Notes: generated by a model not told the origin, from the sequence alone. Counted from the first letter of the stretch, positions 26,190 to 35,556 are shown. The stretch: DNA of 64,000 nucleotides from Phycisphaerales bacterium (GCA_016699835.1 CP064987.1:2418001-2482000), one strand, 5' to 3'. Made by a program: numbers and translations.

Positions 26190-27569
26190 ATGCGCCTCAT
26201 TGAATCTCCATTCCGCGCCCGGCGTTCGCGCTCTTCCCGGCCTGAGGCGAGGACGATGGCCGCGATGCGGTTGCGGTCGGACCTTCGCGCGTGCACGATC
26301 GATGGTGTGTTCTACCAGATCATGGTGGGGATCGCGGAGGTGTTCCTCCCGAACTTTGTGATCCATCTTCGGCTGGGGCCGATCGCGGCGGGGCTGGTGG
26401 TGACGGTGCCTGTGCTGTTGGGGTCGGTGATCCAGTTGTGGTCGCCGGGGTGGATCCGTTGGGCGGGGTCGTATGCGCGGTGGACGGCTGGGTGCGCGTT
26501 CGTGCAGGCGTTGGCGTATGTGCCACTGGCGGCGCTGGCGTGGGTCTCGCCGGAGATGGTGCCCGAGTCGCTCTCGACCGGGGCGACGTGGCTTCTCGCG
26601 GTGTCGGTATTTGCGCTGCTCACGCTGTACTGGGCGGCGGGGTTGGCGTGCGGGCCGGCGTGGTCGTCGCAGGTTGGAGCGATTATCCCGCGTAGCCTGG
26701 CGCCGAACTACTTCGCCTATCGCTCGCGGATCCTGCAGGCAGTCATGCTGGTGGCGATCCTGGGGCACGGGACTCTGATGGAGGAACTTGGCGGTGGGAA
26801 GGATTCGGCGCTGGGTGCGCCGGCGACGATGCGGGTCTTTGCGTTGGTGTTTGTGCTGGCCGCGGCGTGTCGTGTAGTGTCGGCGGTGTACCTGCTGCGA
26901 TACTCGGAGCCCGAGCACACGCCCAGGGATGAGGTGGATGTCTCGCTTCCGACGTTCATCTCTCGATCGGCGCACAGCGCCGACGGGCGGCTGTTGCTGT
27001 ATGCGCTTGCGGTGACGCTGGCGGCGGGGATCGCGCAGCCGTTCTTCAATCCGTTCATGCTGGACGTGCTGGGGCTGGATCGCACTCCGGCGATGGATGT
27101 GGCGGGATGGACGGCGAGTTGGTACAGCGTGCTGCTGGCGACGGCGTATGTGGGACGGATTCTGGCGCTGCCGGTGGTGGGGAAGATCGCGGCTTATCTC
27201 GGGCCCCGCAAGGCGCTGCTCCTTGGCGGCGTGGGGATCGTGCCTATGAGTTTGTTCTGGTTGTGGCCTCACAGCATGGTCGTGCTGATCGTGGCGCAAC
27301 TCGCGTCGGGGGTCTTCTGGGCGGCGTATGAACTGGGGTTGTTTCTGATGTACTTCGAGGCGATCCCCAGGCGCGAGCGGATCGCGGTGCTGACGCGGTT
27401 CACGCTCGTGAACGAGTTTGCGCGGACGTCGGGGTCGCTTGTGGGCGCTGGCACGCTCTCTGGAGTGGGGACTGGTGAATCGGCGTATCGCACGGTGTTC
27501 TTGGTGTCGGCGGCGTGCCGCCTGTTGACGTTGGGGCTCCTCGCGCGGGTGGGGCGGCACAAGCACTGA
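26190..27569 (+). CDS. Major facilitator superfamily transporter
   Basis: The product is 459 residues from the ATG at 26190; an ATG at 26256 (MAAMRLRSD) is also possible. About twelve hydrophobic segments are visible, starting with EVFLPNFVIHLRLGPIAAGL, split into two halves by a charged loop near 245-265 (RYSEPEHTPRDEVD). The second half begins LLLYALAVTLAAGIAQPFF. It lies 29 bases after the GCS2 ligase gene and ends the cluster. Import of a precursor or export of the ligase product are both possible; no substrate can be read from the sequence. Confidence 0.8.
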   Translation: MRLIESPFRARRSRSSRPEARTMAAMRLRSDLRACTIDGVFYQIMVGIAEVFLPNFVIHLRLGPIAAGLVVTVPVLLGSVIQLWSPGWIRWAGSYARWTAGCAFVQALAYVPLAALAWVSPEMVPESLSTGATWLLAVSVFALLTLYWAAGLACGPAWSSQVGAIIPRSLAPNYFAYRSRILQAVMLVAILGHGTLMEELGGGKDSALGAPATMRVFALVFVLAAACRVVSAVYLLRYSEPEHTPRDEVDVSLPTFISRSAHSADGRLLLYALAVTLAAGIAQPFFNPFMLDVLGLDRTPAMDVAGWTASWYSVLLATAYVGRILALPVVGKIAAYLGPRKALLLGGVGIVPMSLFWLWPHSMVVLIVAQLASGVFWAAYELGLFLMYFEAIPRRERIAVLTRFTLVNEFARTSGSLVGAGTLSGVGTGESAYRTVFLVSAACRLLTLGLLARVGRHKH

Positions 27570-27848
27570 CGTGAGTAAGAAGTCGACGCGCGGTGCAACC
27601 AAAAGACAAACAGAACGAGAATGGTTCTCGGACGTTTGTGTCTCTCACCTCTGGTGGAAGCGATGTTGTGACACAGTTTGGGGTGTCATTGTGCATTTGT
27701 TCATTGCGATTTGGTGCCCGTGCGGATAGCCTAGTTGAGGTATCAACGCGGCAAGAGGGCGGTTCCACACACGGATCGTCCTCGCGTTGTGGGTCCTGAG
27801 GTGGGCTCGACAGGCCGAGGGTTTGTAGCACGAAGAAGGAGAAGGATC

Positions 27849-29771
27849 ATGCGTAACTGGGCTATGGGTATGGGTCTGGCGGTGTTCGCCGGGTTGGCTG
27901 GTGCGCAGCCAGCGACGTTTACAGATCTTGGTGCTCACACAGGGAATGAGAGCCTTACGGTTGACGTGGTGCTTCCTGCACCGAACGCTGTGGAGTGGTA
28001 TCGAATCGAGTTGCCCGCGGCTCAAGATGCGCTGGCGACGTACATGGACATGTGGACGGTGAGCGGCGGGGACAACCCGATGACGGACACCGAGGTTGGG
28101 GTGTACGACAGCGTCGGCAATCTTGTGGCGAGCGACGACGACGATAGCGATGGGCTCTTCACGGCCCTCTCGTTTGGTCAGATGAATCCGACACGACCGG
28201 CCGTCGGCACGGGTGTGGTGTTCAACGGTCGCGATGGACAGATCGACGCGGGCGTGTACTGGATCGCCGTGGGTCGATTCAACGTCACGTTCAACACGAC
28301 CAACTGGGATGCGACGAGCACGTACACGGGGACGCAGACCACGACGACGCTGAATATGAACATCCAGGGCGTTCGTCCGCTCGCGGGGAGCGCGACGGTG
28401 ACGCCCTCGCCGGTGGCACCGGGTGGGCAGATCCGGTTTGAGTTGACGGCGTCGCCGGCGGACAACCCCACGAGCACGGGGATCGCGGGGACGATCAACC
28501 TCACCGAGGTCGGCGGGAGCGCGTCGCAGGCCCTCTTTGACAATGGGACCAATGGCGACACGACCGCGGGCGACAACATTTTCACGTATACGTACACGAT
28601 TCCCGGCGGGACCACGTCGGGCGTGAAGAACGTGCCGTGGACGCTGACCGACGCGCAGTCGCGTACGGCGAGCGGAAACCGCGCCTTCGCGGTCTCTGGC
28701 CCGGGGCTGTACTTCGACACCGAGCCGAACGACACAAAGGATGCGGCGACGATCATCAATGGGTTTGGCCCGGGGAACACGATCATCGGGTTGACCACCG
28801 GCGCGACGACCAATGGCGATGATGGGTCACAGGACACATACCGCATCAAGACTCCGGCGGCGGCTTCGGGGATTTACAAATACACCGTCACACTCTCTTC
28901 GGACACCCCTGGCCATACGGCGACGCTTCGTGGCCTGACGCAAACCGGAGGCGTGATCAACGCGGGAACCGATACCACGTTCCAGACTGCGTTTACCGAT
29001 GTGGACACGACTCGGAAGAACGTGTGGTACGGCTTTGGCCGCGAGGAGGAGATGTACTACCGCGTGGCGGGAACGGCCTCGACGACTGGTTCCTACACGG
29101 TCACCATCAATCGCGAGTCGGTGACGCGCGAGGGTCTACTCACGAATCCATCCAATGCGGGACAACTCACCGTTCGCGTCACGGGCGGCGACCCTGAGAT
29201 CTGGGTCATGAACGGCGACACGCTCGTCACGCTCGATGGCTACAACAACGACGACACAATCGGCGGCGGGTTGGTCTCGACGCTGACGCGAGACTTCCAG
29301 GCCGGGCGCTACACGCTCGTGCTCTCGGACTACAACCTCGGTTGCGATCTTCCCAGCCCGGTCGATGAGGCCGGCCCGGTCGATCCAGTCGTGGATTTCC
29401 CCAACAGCATGGTGAGCAGCGATCGCGAGACCACAGGCCCGACGTTCACGGTCGAGGTGTTCGAGGGCGATGTGAATGGGACGCTCGTGACGACCGAGAC
29501 GTTTGTTCAGACCGGTGACTTCGGCATGGTCTTCGTCGACATGATCGTCGGCGGTGGATCGACCTGTGTCGCCGACGTCGATGACGGCTCGGGCACGGGC
29601 ACGAGCGACGGCGCGGTGACGATCGACGACCTGCTCTACTACATCACGATCTTCCAGACCGGCGCGATCGCGGCCGACGTGGACAACGGGACGGGCACGG
29701 GCACGCAGGACGGGGCCGTGACCATCGACGACCTGCTCTACTTCATCCAGCGTTTCCAGGCCGGCTGCTGA
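27849..29771 (+). CDS. Secreted dockerin-anchored surface protein, paralogue 1
   Basis: The product is 640 residues from the ATG at 27849, supported by AAGGAGAAGG just upstream. A signal peptide covers about 1-20 (MRNWAMGMGLAVFAGLAGAQ). The body has a pre-peptidase-like beta domain (EWYRIELPAAQDALAT) that recurs in the next gene, an Ig-like domain and another beta domain. The last 70 residues hold two calcium-loop repeats, DVDDGSGTGTSDGAVTIDDL and DVDNGTGTGTQDGAVTIDDL, and the chain ends FQAGC. This is the Gly-Cys-terminated dockerin typical of Phycisphaerales; the end Cys is probably used for surface attachment or sorting. The ligand is unknown. Confidence 0.88.
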   Translation: MRNWAMGMGLAVFAGLAGAQPATFTDLGAHTGNESLTVDVVLPAPNAVEWYRIELPAAQDALATYMDMWTVSGGDNPMTDTEVGVYDSVGNLVASDDDDSDGLFTALSFGQMNPTRPAVGTGVVFNGRDGQIDAGVYWIAVGRFNVTFNTTNWDATSTYTGTQTTTTLNMNIQGVRPLAGSATVTPSPVAPGGQIRFELTASPADNPTSTGIAGTINLTEVGGSASQALFDNGTNGDTTAGDNIFTYTYTIPGGTTSGVKNVPWTLTDAQSRTASGNRAFAVSGPGLYFDTEPNDTKDAATIINGFGPGNTIIGLTTGATTNGDDGSQDTYRIKTPAAASGIYKYTVTLSSDTPGHTATLRGLTQTGGVINAGTDTTFQTAFTDVDTTRKNVWYGFGREEEMYYRVAGTASTTGSYTVTINRESVTREGLLTNPSNAGQLTVRVTGGDPEIWVMNGDTLVTLDGYNNDDTIGGGLVSTLTRDFQAGRYTLVLSDYNLGCDLPSPVDEAGPVDPVVDFPNSMVSSDRETTGPTFTVEVFEGDVNGTLVTTETFVQTGDFGMVFVDMIVGGGSTCVADVDDGSGTGTSDGAVTIDDLLYYITIFQTGAIAADVDNGTGTGTQDGAVTIDDLLYFIQRFQAGC

Positions 29772-29806
29772 GTCTGGTTGCGGATCAATCCTGAACCTTC
29801 GTGAAT

Positions 29807-29839
29807 GCCGGCGCCCTCGAATGGGCGCCGGCTTTTTTT
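29807..29839 (+). terminator. Intrinsic terminator after dockerin paralogue 1
   Basis: A perfect 10-base stem GCCGGCGCCC / GGGCGCCGGC with a 6-base loop is followed by seven T residues. It separates the two paralogous genes, so each should have its own promoter. Confidence 0.95.
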
Positions 29840-29966
29840 CGTCGAGAGAGGAAAAGGCGGGCCAATTTCGGAGATGTTCTGGTAGGATGGACTCGGCCGG
29901 CTTCGTGTTGGATTTCGATCGGATGTTGTTGTCCTCTTTGGGCCACCCTTTGTGAAGGTGACTGCC

Positions 29967-31898
29967 ATGAATAACGTGAAGTTCGTGCTTGCAGGTGTCG
30001 CGTCGTTTGTCTCGGTGGTGATGGCCCAGCCGACGGAGTTCACGGATCTCACGGCGACGACGGGGACGCAGACGGTGGATGTGGAACTGGCCGCCCCGAA
30101 CGCGATCGAGTGGTATCGCATCGAACTCCCCGCGGCCCAGGACGCGCTGGCGACTTTTGTGGACCTCTGGACGGTGAGCGGCGGCGCGAATCCAATGAGC
30201 GACACAGAGATCGGTGTCTATGACAACGCGGGGAACCTCGTGGGGAGCGATGACGACGATAGCGACGGGCTCTATTCGGCGATGTCGTTCGGGCAGATCT
30301 CGCCTGTGCGGCCTGCGGTGGGTTCGGGGTTCGTGTTCGATGGACGAGATGGTCAACTCAATCCCGGGGTGTACTGGATCGGCATTGGTCGGTTCAATGT
30401 GACGTATGGGGCCTCGGGTTGGGGCGCCGCGAGCACGTACACCGGGACACAGACGACGACGCAACTGGTGCTAAACATCTTCGGCGCGAGGCCGTTGTCG
30501 GGCGATGCGGCGGTTGCGCCCACGACGGTGGCGCCGGGGGAGCAGGTGCTCTTCACGCTCGCGGTCTCGCCGGCGGATGATCCGGTGAGCACGGGGGTCG
30601 CGTGCGTGGTGAATCTGTCGGCGGCGGGCGGGAGCGCGACGCAGGCTCTGTTTGACAATGGGACGAATGGCGACGCGACGGCGGGCGACAATGTCTATTC
30701 ACTTCGTTACACCCTTCCCGGTGTGATGACGCCGGGCGTGAAGGTGATTCCGTGGTCGCTCGCGGATGCGGAGTCTCGGAACGACTCGGGAACGCTCGTG
30801 GTAGCGGTGACGGGTCCGGGGCTGTCGTTCGATGCCGAGCCGAACGAGTCGAAGGCGACGGCGACGACGATCGTGGCGGAGACGGAGACGCACTCGATCC
30901 TTGGGACGACAACGGGGAACGCGACGACGCCGGGTGATGCGTCGGTGGACTATTACCGGATCAAGACGGCCGCGGCTCCGGCGGGGATCTACAAGCACAC
31001 GCTGACGCTGACCTCGCCGACGCCGGGGCATACGGCGACGATCCGCGGGCTCTCGCAATCGCTCTCGGGGATCGTCAACGCGAACACGGACGTGACGGCA
31101 CAGAACGCTCTTGTAGGTGGGGATGAATCCCGGACGAACTCGTGGTATGGGTTTGGCCGTCGCGAGGAGGTGTTCTATCGCGTCTCGGGGAACTCGACGA
31201 CGTCGGGGATGTACAGCGTGGTGCTGACGCGAGAGGCGGTGGCTCGGCAGCAACTCACGACCCAGCCGCCGAATGCCGGGATGCTGACGATCCAGTTGAC
31301 GGCGACCGGAGCGACGACGGACACGGAGGTCTGGGTGCTCGACGCCGACACGCTCGCGCCGATTCCCGGGTTTAACAACGACGACACGGCAACATCGGTC
31401 TTCTCGTCCACACTCACGCGGACCTTTCAGCCGGGACGGTACATCATCGCGGCGACGGACTACAACCTGATGTGCAACCTACCCAGCCCGCTGGATGAGC
31501 CGGGGCGGGGCGAGACTGTGCTGGACTTCGCCGACGCGTTCCTCGCGAGCGATGCGGAGGGCGAGGTCACGGTCAATGTTGTGGTGCGCGAGGGCGGCAC
31601 GGGCGGGGCGATCGTCAGCACGAACTCGTACACGCAATCCAGCCCGTTCGGAATCGTGTTCATTGACATGATCGTCGGAGGCGGTGGTGGGTGCGTGGCC
31701 GACGTGGATGATGGATCGGGGACCGGTGTCGCCGACGGGGCCGTCACGATCGATGACTTGCTTTATTACCTCGGACTGTTCCAGGCGGGCAACGCGGGGG
31801 CGGATGTCGATGACGGCTCGGAAACAGGCGTCACCGACGGAGCGGTGACCATCGACGACCTGCTGTACTTTGTGGAGCGGTTCCAGGCGGGGTGCTGA
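29967..31898 (+). CDS. Secreted dockerin-anchored surface protein, paralogue 2
   Basis: The product is 643 residues from the ATG at 29967, which has GAAGGTG just upstream; a GTG at 29952 would add five residues. A signal peptide covers about 1-20, ending VVMAQ. The chain can be aligned with paralogue 1 along its whole length: EWYRIELPAAQDALAT, SDDDDSDGL, ALFDNGTNGDATAGDN and the paired dockerin repeats DGAVTIDDLLYYL and DGAVTIDDLLYFV, then FQAGC. It lacks enzyme motifs. The pair arose by tandem duplication. Each copy has its own terminator. Confidence 0.88.
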   Translation: MNNVKFVLAGVASFVSVVMAQPTEFTDLTATTGTQTVDVELAAPNAIEWYRIELPAAQDALATFVDLWTVSGGANPMSDTEIGVYDNAGNLVGSDDDDSDGLYSAMSFGQISPVRPAVGSGFVFDGRDGQLNPGVYWIGIGRFNVTYGASGWGAASTYTGTQTTTQLVLNIFGARPLSGDAAVAPTTVAPGEQVLFTLAVSPADDPVSTGVACVVNLSAAGGSATQALFDNGTNGDATAGDNVYSLRYTLPGVMTPGVKVIPWSLADAESRNDSGTLVVAVTGPGLSFDAEPNESKATATTIVAETETHSILGTTTGNATTPGDASVDYYRIKTAAAPAGIYKHTLTLTSPTPGHTATIRGLSQSLSGIVNANTDVTAQNALVGGDESRTNSWYGFGRREEVFYRVSGNSTTSGMYSVVLTREAVARQQLTTQPPNAGMLTIQLTATGATTDTEVWVLDADTLAPIPGFNNDDTATSVFSSTLTRTFQPGRYIIAATDYNLMCNLPSPLDEPGRGETVLDFADAFLASDAEGEVTVNVVVREGGTGGAIVSTNSYTQSSPFGIVFIDMIVGGGGGCVADVDDGSGTGVADGAVTIDDLLYYLGLFQAGNAGADVDDGSETGVTDGAVTIDDLLYFVERFQAGC

Positions 31899-31917
31899 GC
31901 GCGATGTGATTCGAGTG

Positions 31918-31944
31918 AAAGCCCCGGTTGATGCCGGGGTTTTT
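31918..31944. terminator. Terminator between dockerin paralogue 2 and fumarylacetoacetase
   Basis: AAAGCCCCGG and CCGGGGTTTT form a stem around TTGATG; five T residues follow on the plus strand and three T after the stem on the minus strand. It lies between two genes that face each other and may stop both. Confidence 0.8.
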
Positions 31945-31958
31945 CATGCGCGGAGGAC

Positions 31959-33281
31959 TCATGCCGGAAGGACCAGCCCCTCGCACTCGCCGAAGGAGAT
32001 CCGGGCCTTGCCTGGCGCCTCGCAGAATCCGCGGATGATGACTCGATCGCCGTCGGCGAGGAAGGTGCGGGTCTCGCCTGTGGGGAGGGTGATGGGTTTG
32101 CGCGGGAGGGGCTTGTTGTCGGGGCCGAGGCCTTGCCAGGTGAGTTCGAGGAGGCAGCCGCGCGATTCGGGCTCGGGGCCGCTGACGGTTCCGCTGGCGA
32201 TGAGGTCGCCGGGGTGCATGTTGCAGCCGCCGGAGGTGTGGTGGGCGAGCATCTGGGCGAAGGTCCAGTACATGAATCGGAGGCTGCCGCGCGAGACGCG
32301 CATGGGGGCAATCATTTTTTCGCGCATCTGGGCGGACTCGAGGGAGACCTCGAGCGTGACGTCGAACCCGCCATGTGATTGGTCGTCGGCATCGAGGAGA
32401 TACTCGAGCGGCCTGGGGTCGCCGGCGGGGCGCTCATACGCGGCACATCGGAAGGGCTCGAGCGCCTCCATCGTGACGACGTAGGGCGAGACGCTGGTCG
32501 CGAAGTTCTTGGCGAGGAACGGGCCGAGGGGCTGGTATTCCCACTTCTGGACGTCGCGCGCGGACCAATCGTTGACGAGGCAGAGGCCAAAGAGGGTGGC
32601 GCGGGCGTCACGGATGGAGACGGGGTGGCCGAGGTCATTGCCTTTGGCGATGTAGGCGCCGACCTCGAGTTCGTAGTCGAGCATGGTGCAGGGGCCGAAG
32701 GTTGGCGCGTCGGCGGTGTCGGCCTTGGTCTGGCCCTTGGGGCGTTTGATGCTCGTGCCCGAGACGACGATGGAGGAGGGACGCCCGTGGTAGCCGATGG
32801 GGATGTGCTTGTAGTTGGGGAGGAGCGGGTTGTCGGGGCGGAACATGCGGCCGACGTTGGTGGCGTGGTGGACCGAGGCGTAGAAGTCGGTGTAGTTGCG
32901 GACGCTCATGGGTTTGTCGAAGCGGGCGGTGAGACGGTCACGCAGGCATGTCGTGGCCTTCTCGATGAGTTGCTTGTCGGCGTCGGAACGAAGCAGTTCC
33001 ACGAGCCGCTGGCGGATGGCCGGCCACTTCCCGGAGGTCGCGATATTGTCGGCATCTCCGAGGAATCCAACGCCATCGACTGCTGCTGAGAGCAGTCCGG
33101 CTTCGCGAGCCTGTTCCAGATCGAGGAGGTGGTCGCCGATCGCCACGCAGACGTGCTCGTGCCCATCCTGAACGGCTACGCAGATCGGCAGGTTCTGAAT
33201 CGGAAACTCGCCGGAGGTGGGATCGGACTTGCGTGCGCCGGGGACCCAACTGGTGAGGGACTGATCGATGGCATGGCTCAT
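31959..33281 (-). CDS. fahA: Fumarylacetoacetase
   Basis: The 440-residue product hydrolyses fumarylacetoacetate to fumarate and acetoacetate, the last step of tyrosine breakdown. Seen are DFYASVHHATNVGRMFRP, which contains the catalytic His, NYKHIPIGYHGRPSSIVVSG, and the metal-binding part MLDYELEVGAYIAKGNDLG with VNDWSARDVQKWEYQPLGPF. GGCNMHPGDLIASGTVSG follows in the C-terminal domain. Length and order fit the family (about 420). No other tyrosine pathway genes are adjacent. It faces dockerin paralogue 2, with a shared hairpin between. Confidence 0.95.
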   Translation of the reverse strand: MSHAIDQSLTSWVPGARKSDPTSGEFPIQNLPICVAVQDGHEHVCVAIGDHLLDLEQAREAGLLSAAVDGVGFLGDADNIATSGKWPAIRQRLVELLRSDADKQLIEKATTCLRDRLTARFDKPMSVRNYTDFYASVHHATNVGRMFRPDNPLLPNYKHIPIGYHGRPSSIVVSGTSIKRPKGQTKADTADAPTFGPCTMLDYELEVGAYIAKGNDLGHPVSIRDARATLFGLCLVNDWSARDVQKWEYQPLGPFLAKNFATSVSPYVVTMEALEPFRCAAYERPAGDPRPLEYLLDADDQSHGGFDVTLEVSLESAQMREKMIAPMRVSRGSLRFMYWTFAQMLAHHTSGGCNMHPGDLIASGTVSGPEPESRGCLLELTWQGLGPDNKPLPRKPITLPTGETRTFLADGDRVIIRGFCEAPGKARISFGECEGLVLPA

Positions 33282-33341
33282 GGTCGAGTGTACTCATGCC
33301 ATTCGCATTCGCCCCTGGCGGAGCGGGAAATACCATTGCGG

Positions 33342-34850
33342 ATGCACACTCCATGTCATTTTCCATCCCGCGTCGTGGCCGCGATCTTTGCCGGGGTGCT
33401 CTCGCTCACGCCGGTGGGTGTTGCGTGGAGTGGTGTGCCGGCCATATCGCCCGAATCGGACGCGGCGGCGCTCGCGATCTCGAAGACGCTGGCGGAGATG
33501 GAGCGTGCGGTGTTGGACGCCGACACGAGGGCGTATCTCGCGTGCGTCGATCCGGGTGAGGCGCAGTTTGTGGCCGAGCAGACGTACCTTGCGAAGGATT
33601 TGGCTCGCCGCACGCCCCAATCGATCGACTACACCATCACCGGTCCGATCGCCCTGGGCGACGGCTCGGCGCAGGCGCCCGTGACGATCCGATGGACGCT
33701 CCCTGCTCCGCCTTCCTCGACGAGCAAGGACGGCGAGCAGAAGGCCGCGTCACCCGTTGAGAAATCCATCGACATCACCGCGCGGTTTGTCGAGCGTTGG
33801 GTGAATGGCGTGCCTCGGTGGCTTTACGCGGGCGAGGTCTTCGGTCGTCTGGATGCGCCGGGCGTGATCGTGTACTTTGAGCCGGGGCTGGACGAGGTCG
33901 CGACGCGGACGCTCGAGGCCTTCTCAGAGATCCGCGAGCCTGTGCTGGTGGACTTTGGCCTCTTGAACGAGGGCGAGTCGGTGGAACTCTCGGCCCACGC
34001 TATCTCGACGGATGATACAACACCGTTGCCGCATCGGACGCAGACGATCAAGTTATATCGAACAATGGCGGCGTTGCAGTTCTCGATCAGTTACGCGTAC
34101 ACGGACTCGCTCTCGGGGTGGAACGAGCCGGGCGAGCCGATCAAGGTGCTGGCGAACCCGCGATCGTCGAAGGCCACGCTTCGGCCGCTGCTGGCGCACG
34201 AGTTCGGGCACGTGGGGGAGGCGGAACTCGCGACGTCGCTGGATGCGCTGCCGTGGTGGGTGATCGAGGGTGCGGCGGATCTTGTGGCCGAGCCGTTCGG
34301 GAGGTTGCAGAGCAGGCAAGAGGGCAAGCCCGCGCCCGAGATCGACGGCGTGGACCGGGCCGTGATCCGCTGGACCGATCGCGGCGAGATCGCCCCGTGG
34401 GCGGAGATGGCGGACTTCTACAACACGCCCGCAAAGTTTCGGCGGAACGTCTACACACAGGGGCACCACATGATGCGCTTCATCACGCGGCGGTGGGGGC
34501 AGGCGAAACGCAACGAGTGGATCGGCGTTGCGGGGAAGGAGGCGGCGCGGCTGACGGCGCTGGCTCGCGCGGGCGCTGGAGACGGGGCACCGATTGAGTC
34601 GCGGACGACGCTCGCGTTTGATTCGGTGAGCGTGGCGAAGGGTTTGGATGTCGCCTCGCGCGAGGTGCTGGGTGTGGAGGACTTCGCCGCGGTGGACGCG
34701 GCGTGGCGGGCGGCGATTCAAGACCTGATCGAATCGTCGAAGACGAGGAAGGAGGCAGAGGTGGAAGGAAAGACGGAAAACAAGAAGAGCGAGGACGGGA
34801 GTGCGCAATCGGAAAAGGGAGAGATCGACCCCGATCTGGCAAAGCCGTAA
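33342..34850 (+). CDS. Secreted zinc metallopeptidase-like protein (HEFGH motif)
   Basis: The product is 502 residues from the ATG at 33342. A signal peptide is seen at 1-30 (VVAAIFAGVLSLTPVGVAWS). The first 200 residues look like an SnoaL/NTF2-like or helical domain. The peptidase part has LLAHEFGHVGEAELA (HExxH zinc motif near 290) and PWWVIEGAADLVAEP about 25 residues later, giving the Glu third ligand of gluzincins; the order fits the MA-type peptidase families. A Lys/Glu-rich tail ends the chain. It reads away from fumarylacetoacetase. The substrate is unknown; a role in cell-wall or protein turnover outside the cytoplasm is possible. Confidence 0.75.
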   Translation: MHTPCHFPSRVVAAIFAGVLSLTPVGVAWSGVPAISPESDAAALAISKTLAEMERAVLDADTRAYLACVDPGEAQFVAEQTYLAKDLARRTPQSIDYTITGPIALGDGSAQAPVTIRWTLPAPPSSTSKDGEQKAASPVEKSIDITARFVERWVNGVPRWLYAGEVFGRLDAPGVIVYFEPGLDEVATRTLEAFSEIREPVLVDFGLLNEGESVELSAHAISTDDTTPLPHRTQTIKLYRTMAALQFSISYAYTDSLSGWNEPGEPIKVLANPRSSKATLRPLLAHEFGHVGEAELATSLDALPWWVIEGAADLVAEPFGRLQSRQEGKPAPEIDGVDRAVIRWTDRGEIAPWAEMADFYNTPAKFRRNVYTQGHHMMRFITRRWGQAKRNEWIGVAGKEAARLTALARAGAGDGAPIESRTTLAFDSVSVAKGLDVASREVLGVEDFAAVDAAWRAAIQDLIESSKTRKEAEVEGKTENKKSEDGSAQSEKGEIDPDLAKP

Positions 34851-34877
34851 GGCGGGTGGCGAGGATTGCACTTGCTC

Positions 34878-34917
34878 GGGTGCCATCAGTCGGTCGCATT
34901 GGACCGACTGATGCAAA
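34878..34917 (+). repeat. TGCCATCAGTTGG hairpin element, copy D
   Basis: GGGTGCCATCAGTCGGTC pairs with GGACCGACTGATGC around a short loop, and AAAA follows. It lies between the metallopeptidase stop and the tmRNA 3' end and could end either transcript. Confidence 0.8.
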
Positions 34918-34958
34918 ACGCACCAATGTGATCAGGCACAGGATCTCAATAATCGTAA

Positions 34959-35308
34959 TGGAGCCGGGGGGAATCGAACCCCCGTCCCGTGGCAGTCGGC
35001 AGGCCGCGTCTACGGCGTGTGTCCGATTGTTTGATCTCGACCATCACAGCGGGAATCGGCACTCTCCGCGATGGTCCAGCCCCCGGTTAGGTCTTGGCTG
35101 ATGTCCCGCGGGCGGCAACACCAACCGGAGCCCGATATTTTCGATCCACGCCCCATCGGGCGTCGGGCGTGGATCGCACGGCCAGTATTAGGCCGCGAGA
35201 GCGTAATTGCTAGGAGCAATTATTATGGTGCATGCTTTTTACGAGGCCAGCATGCTCCTCGACGCGCAACGGCAAGCTTCACATGCCCGGTCGAATCCAG
35301 TCGGCCCC
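34959..35308 (-). ncRNA. ssrA: Transfer-messenger RNA (tmRNA)
   Basis: The minus strand from 35308 begins GGGGCCGACTGGATTCGAC, the usual tmRNA 5' end, and closes at 34959 with a T-arm (TTCGATTCCCCC) and CGGCTCCA. The 5' GGGGCCG pairs with the 3' CGGCTCC to form the acceptor stem. The sequence TGGCCTCGTAAAAAGC precedes the tag frame, as in other tmRNAs. The frame reads GCT CCT AGC AAT TAC GCT CTC GCG GCC TAA, so the encoded tag is APSNYALAA, one residue shorter than in E. coli (ANDENYALAA). CCA is not encoded after the discriminator. A TACAAT box lies about 45 bases upstream. It rescues stalled ribosomes and marks proteins for proteolysis. Confidence 0.93.
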
Positions 35309-35377
35309 GGTTGTCAAAGAGCGGCCCAGGGTGATGCCCTGTGACGAAGGGATTGTACGCGTGGGGCGTGCCGGGTG

Positions 35378-35430
35378 TTCGGCTTTGGTGATTCGGCATT
35401 CGTGATTCGTGATTTGGCATTCGTGGGGGA
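35378..35430. repeat. ATTCG-type simple repeats upstream of tmRNA
   Basis: Short repeats of the form GATTCGGCATTCGTGATTCG cover about 50 bases between the tmRNA promoter and the small protein gene at 35557. No gene is seen in the 35309-35556 gap. Confidence 0.6.
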
Positions 35431-35556
35431 GACGGTGGCGGTGCATGGAGTGCTTCGGATATGGCGTGCGGACCATGGTCTGGTCCCAACACTTCTCCTC
35501 TGTGTTCGGCCTTGTGGGCCAGTCTGTCTCCAGGCTTGGCCACGGCCCCGCGCCCA

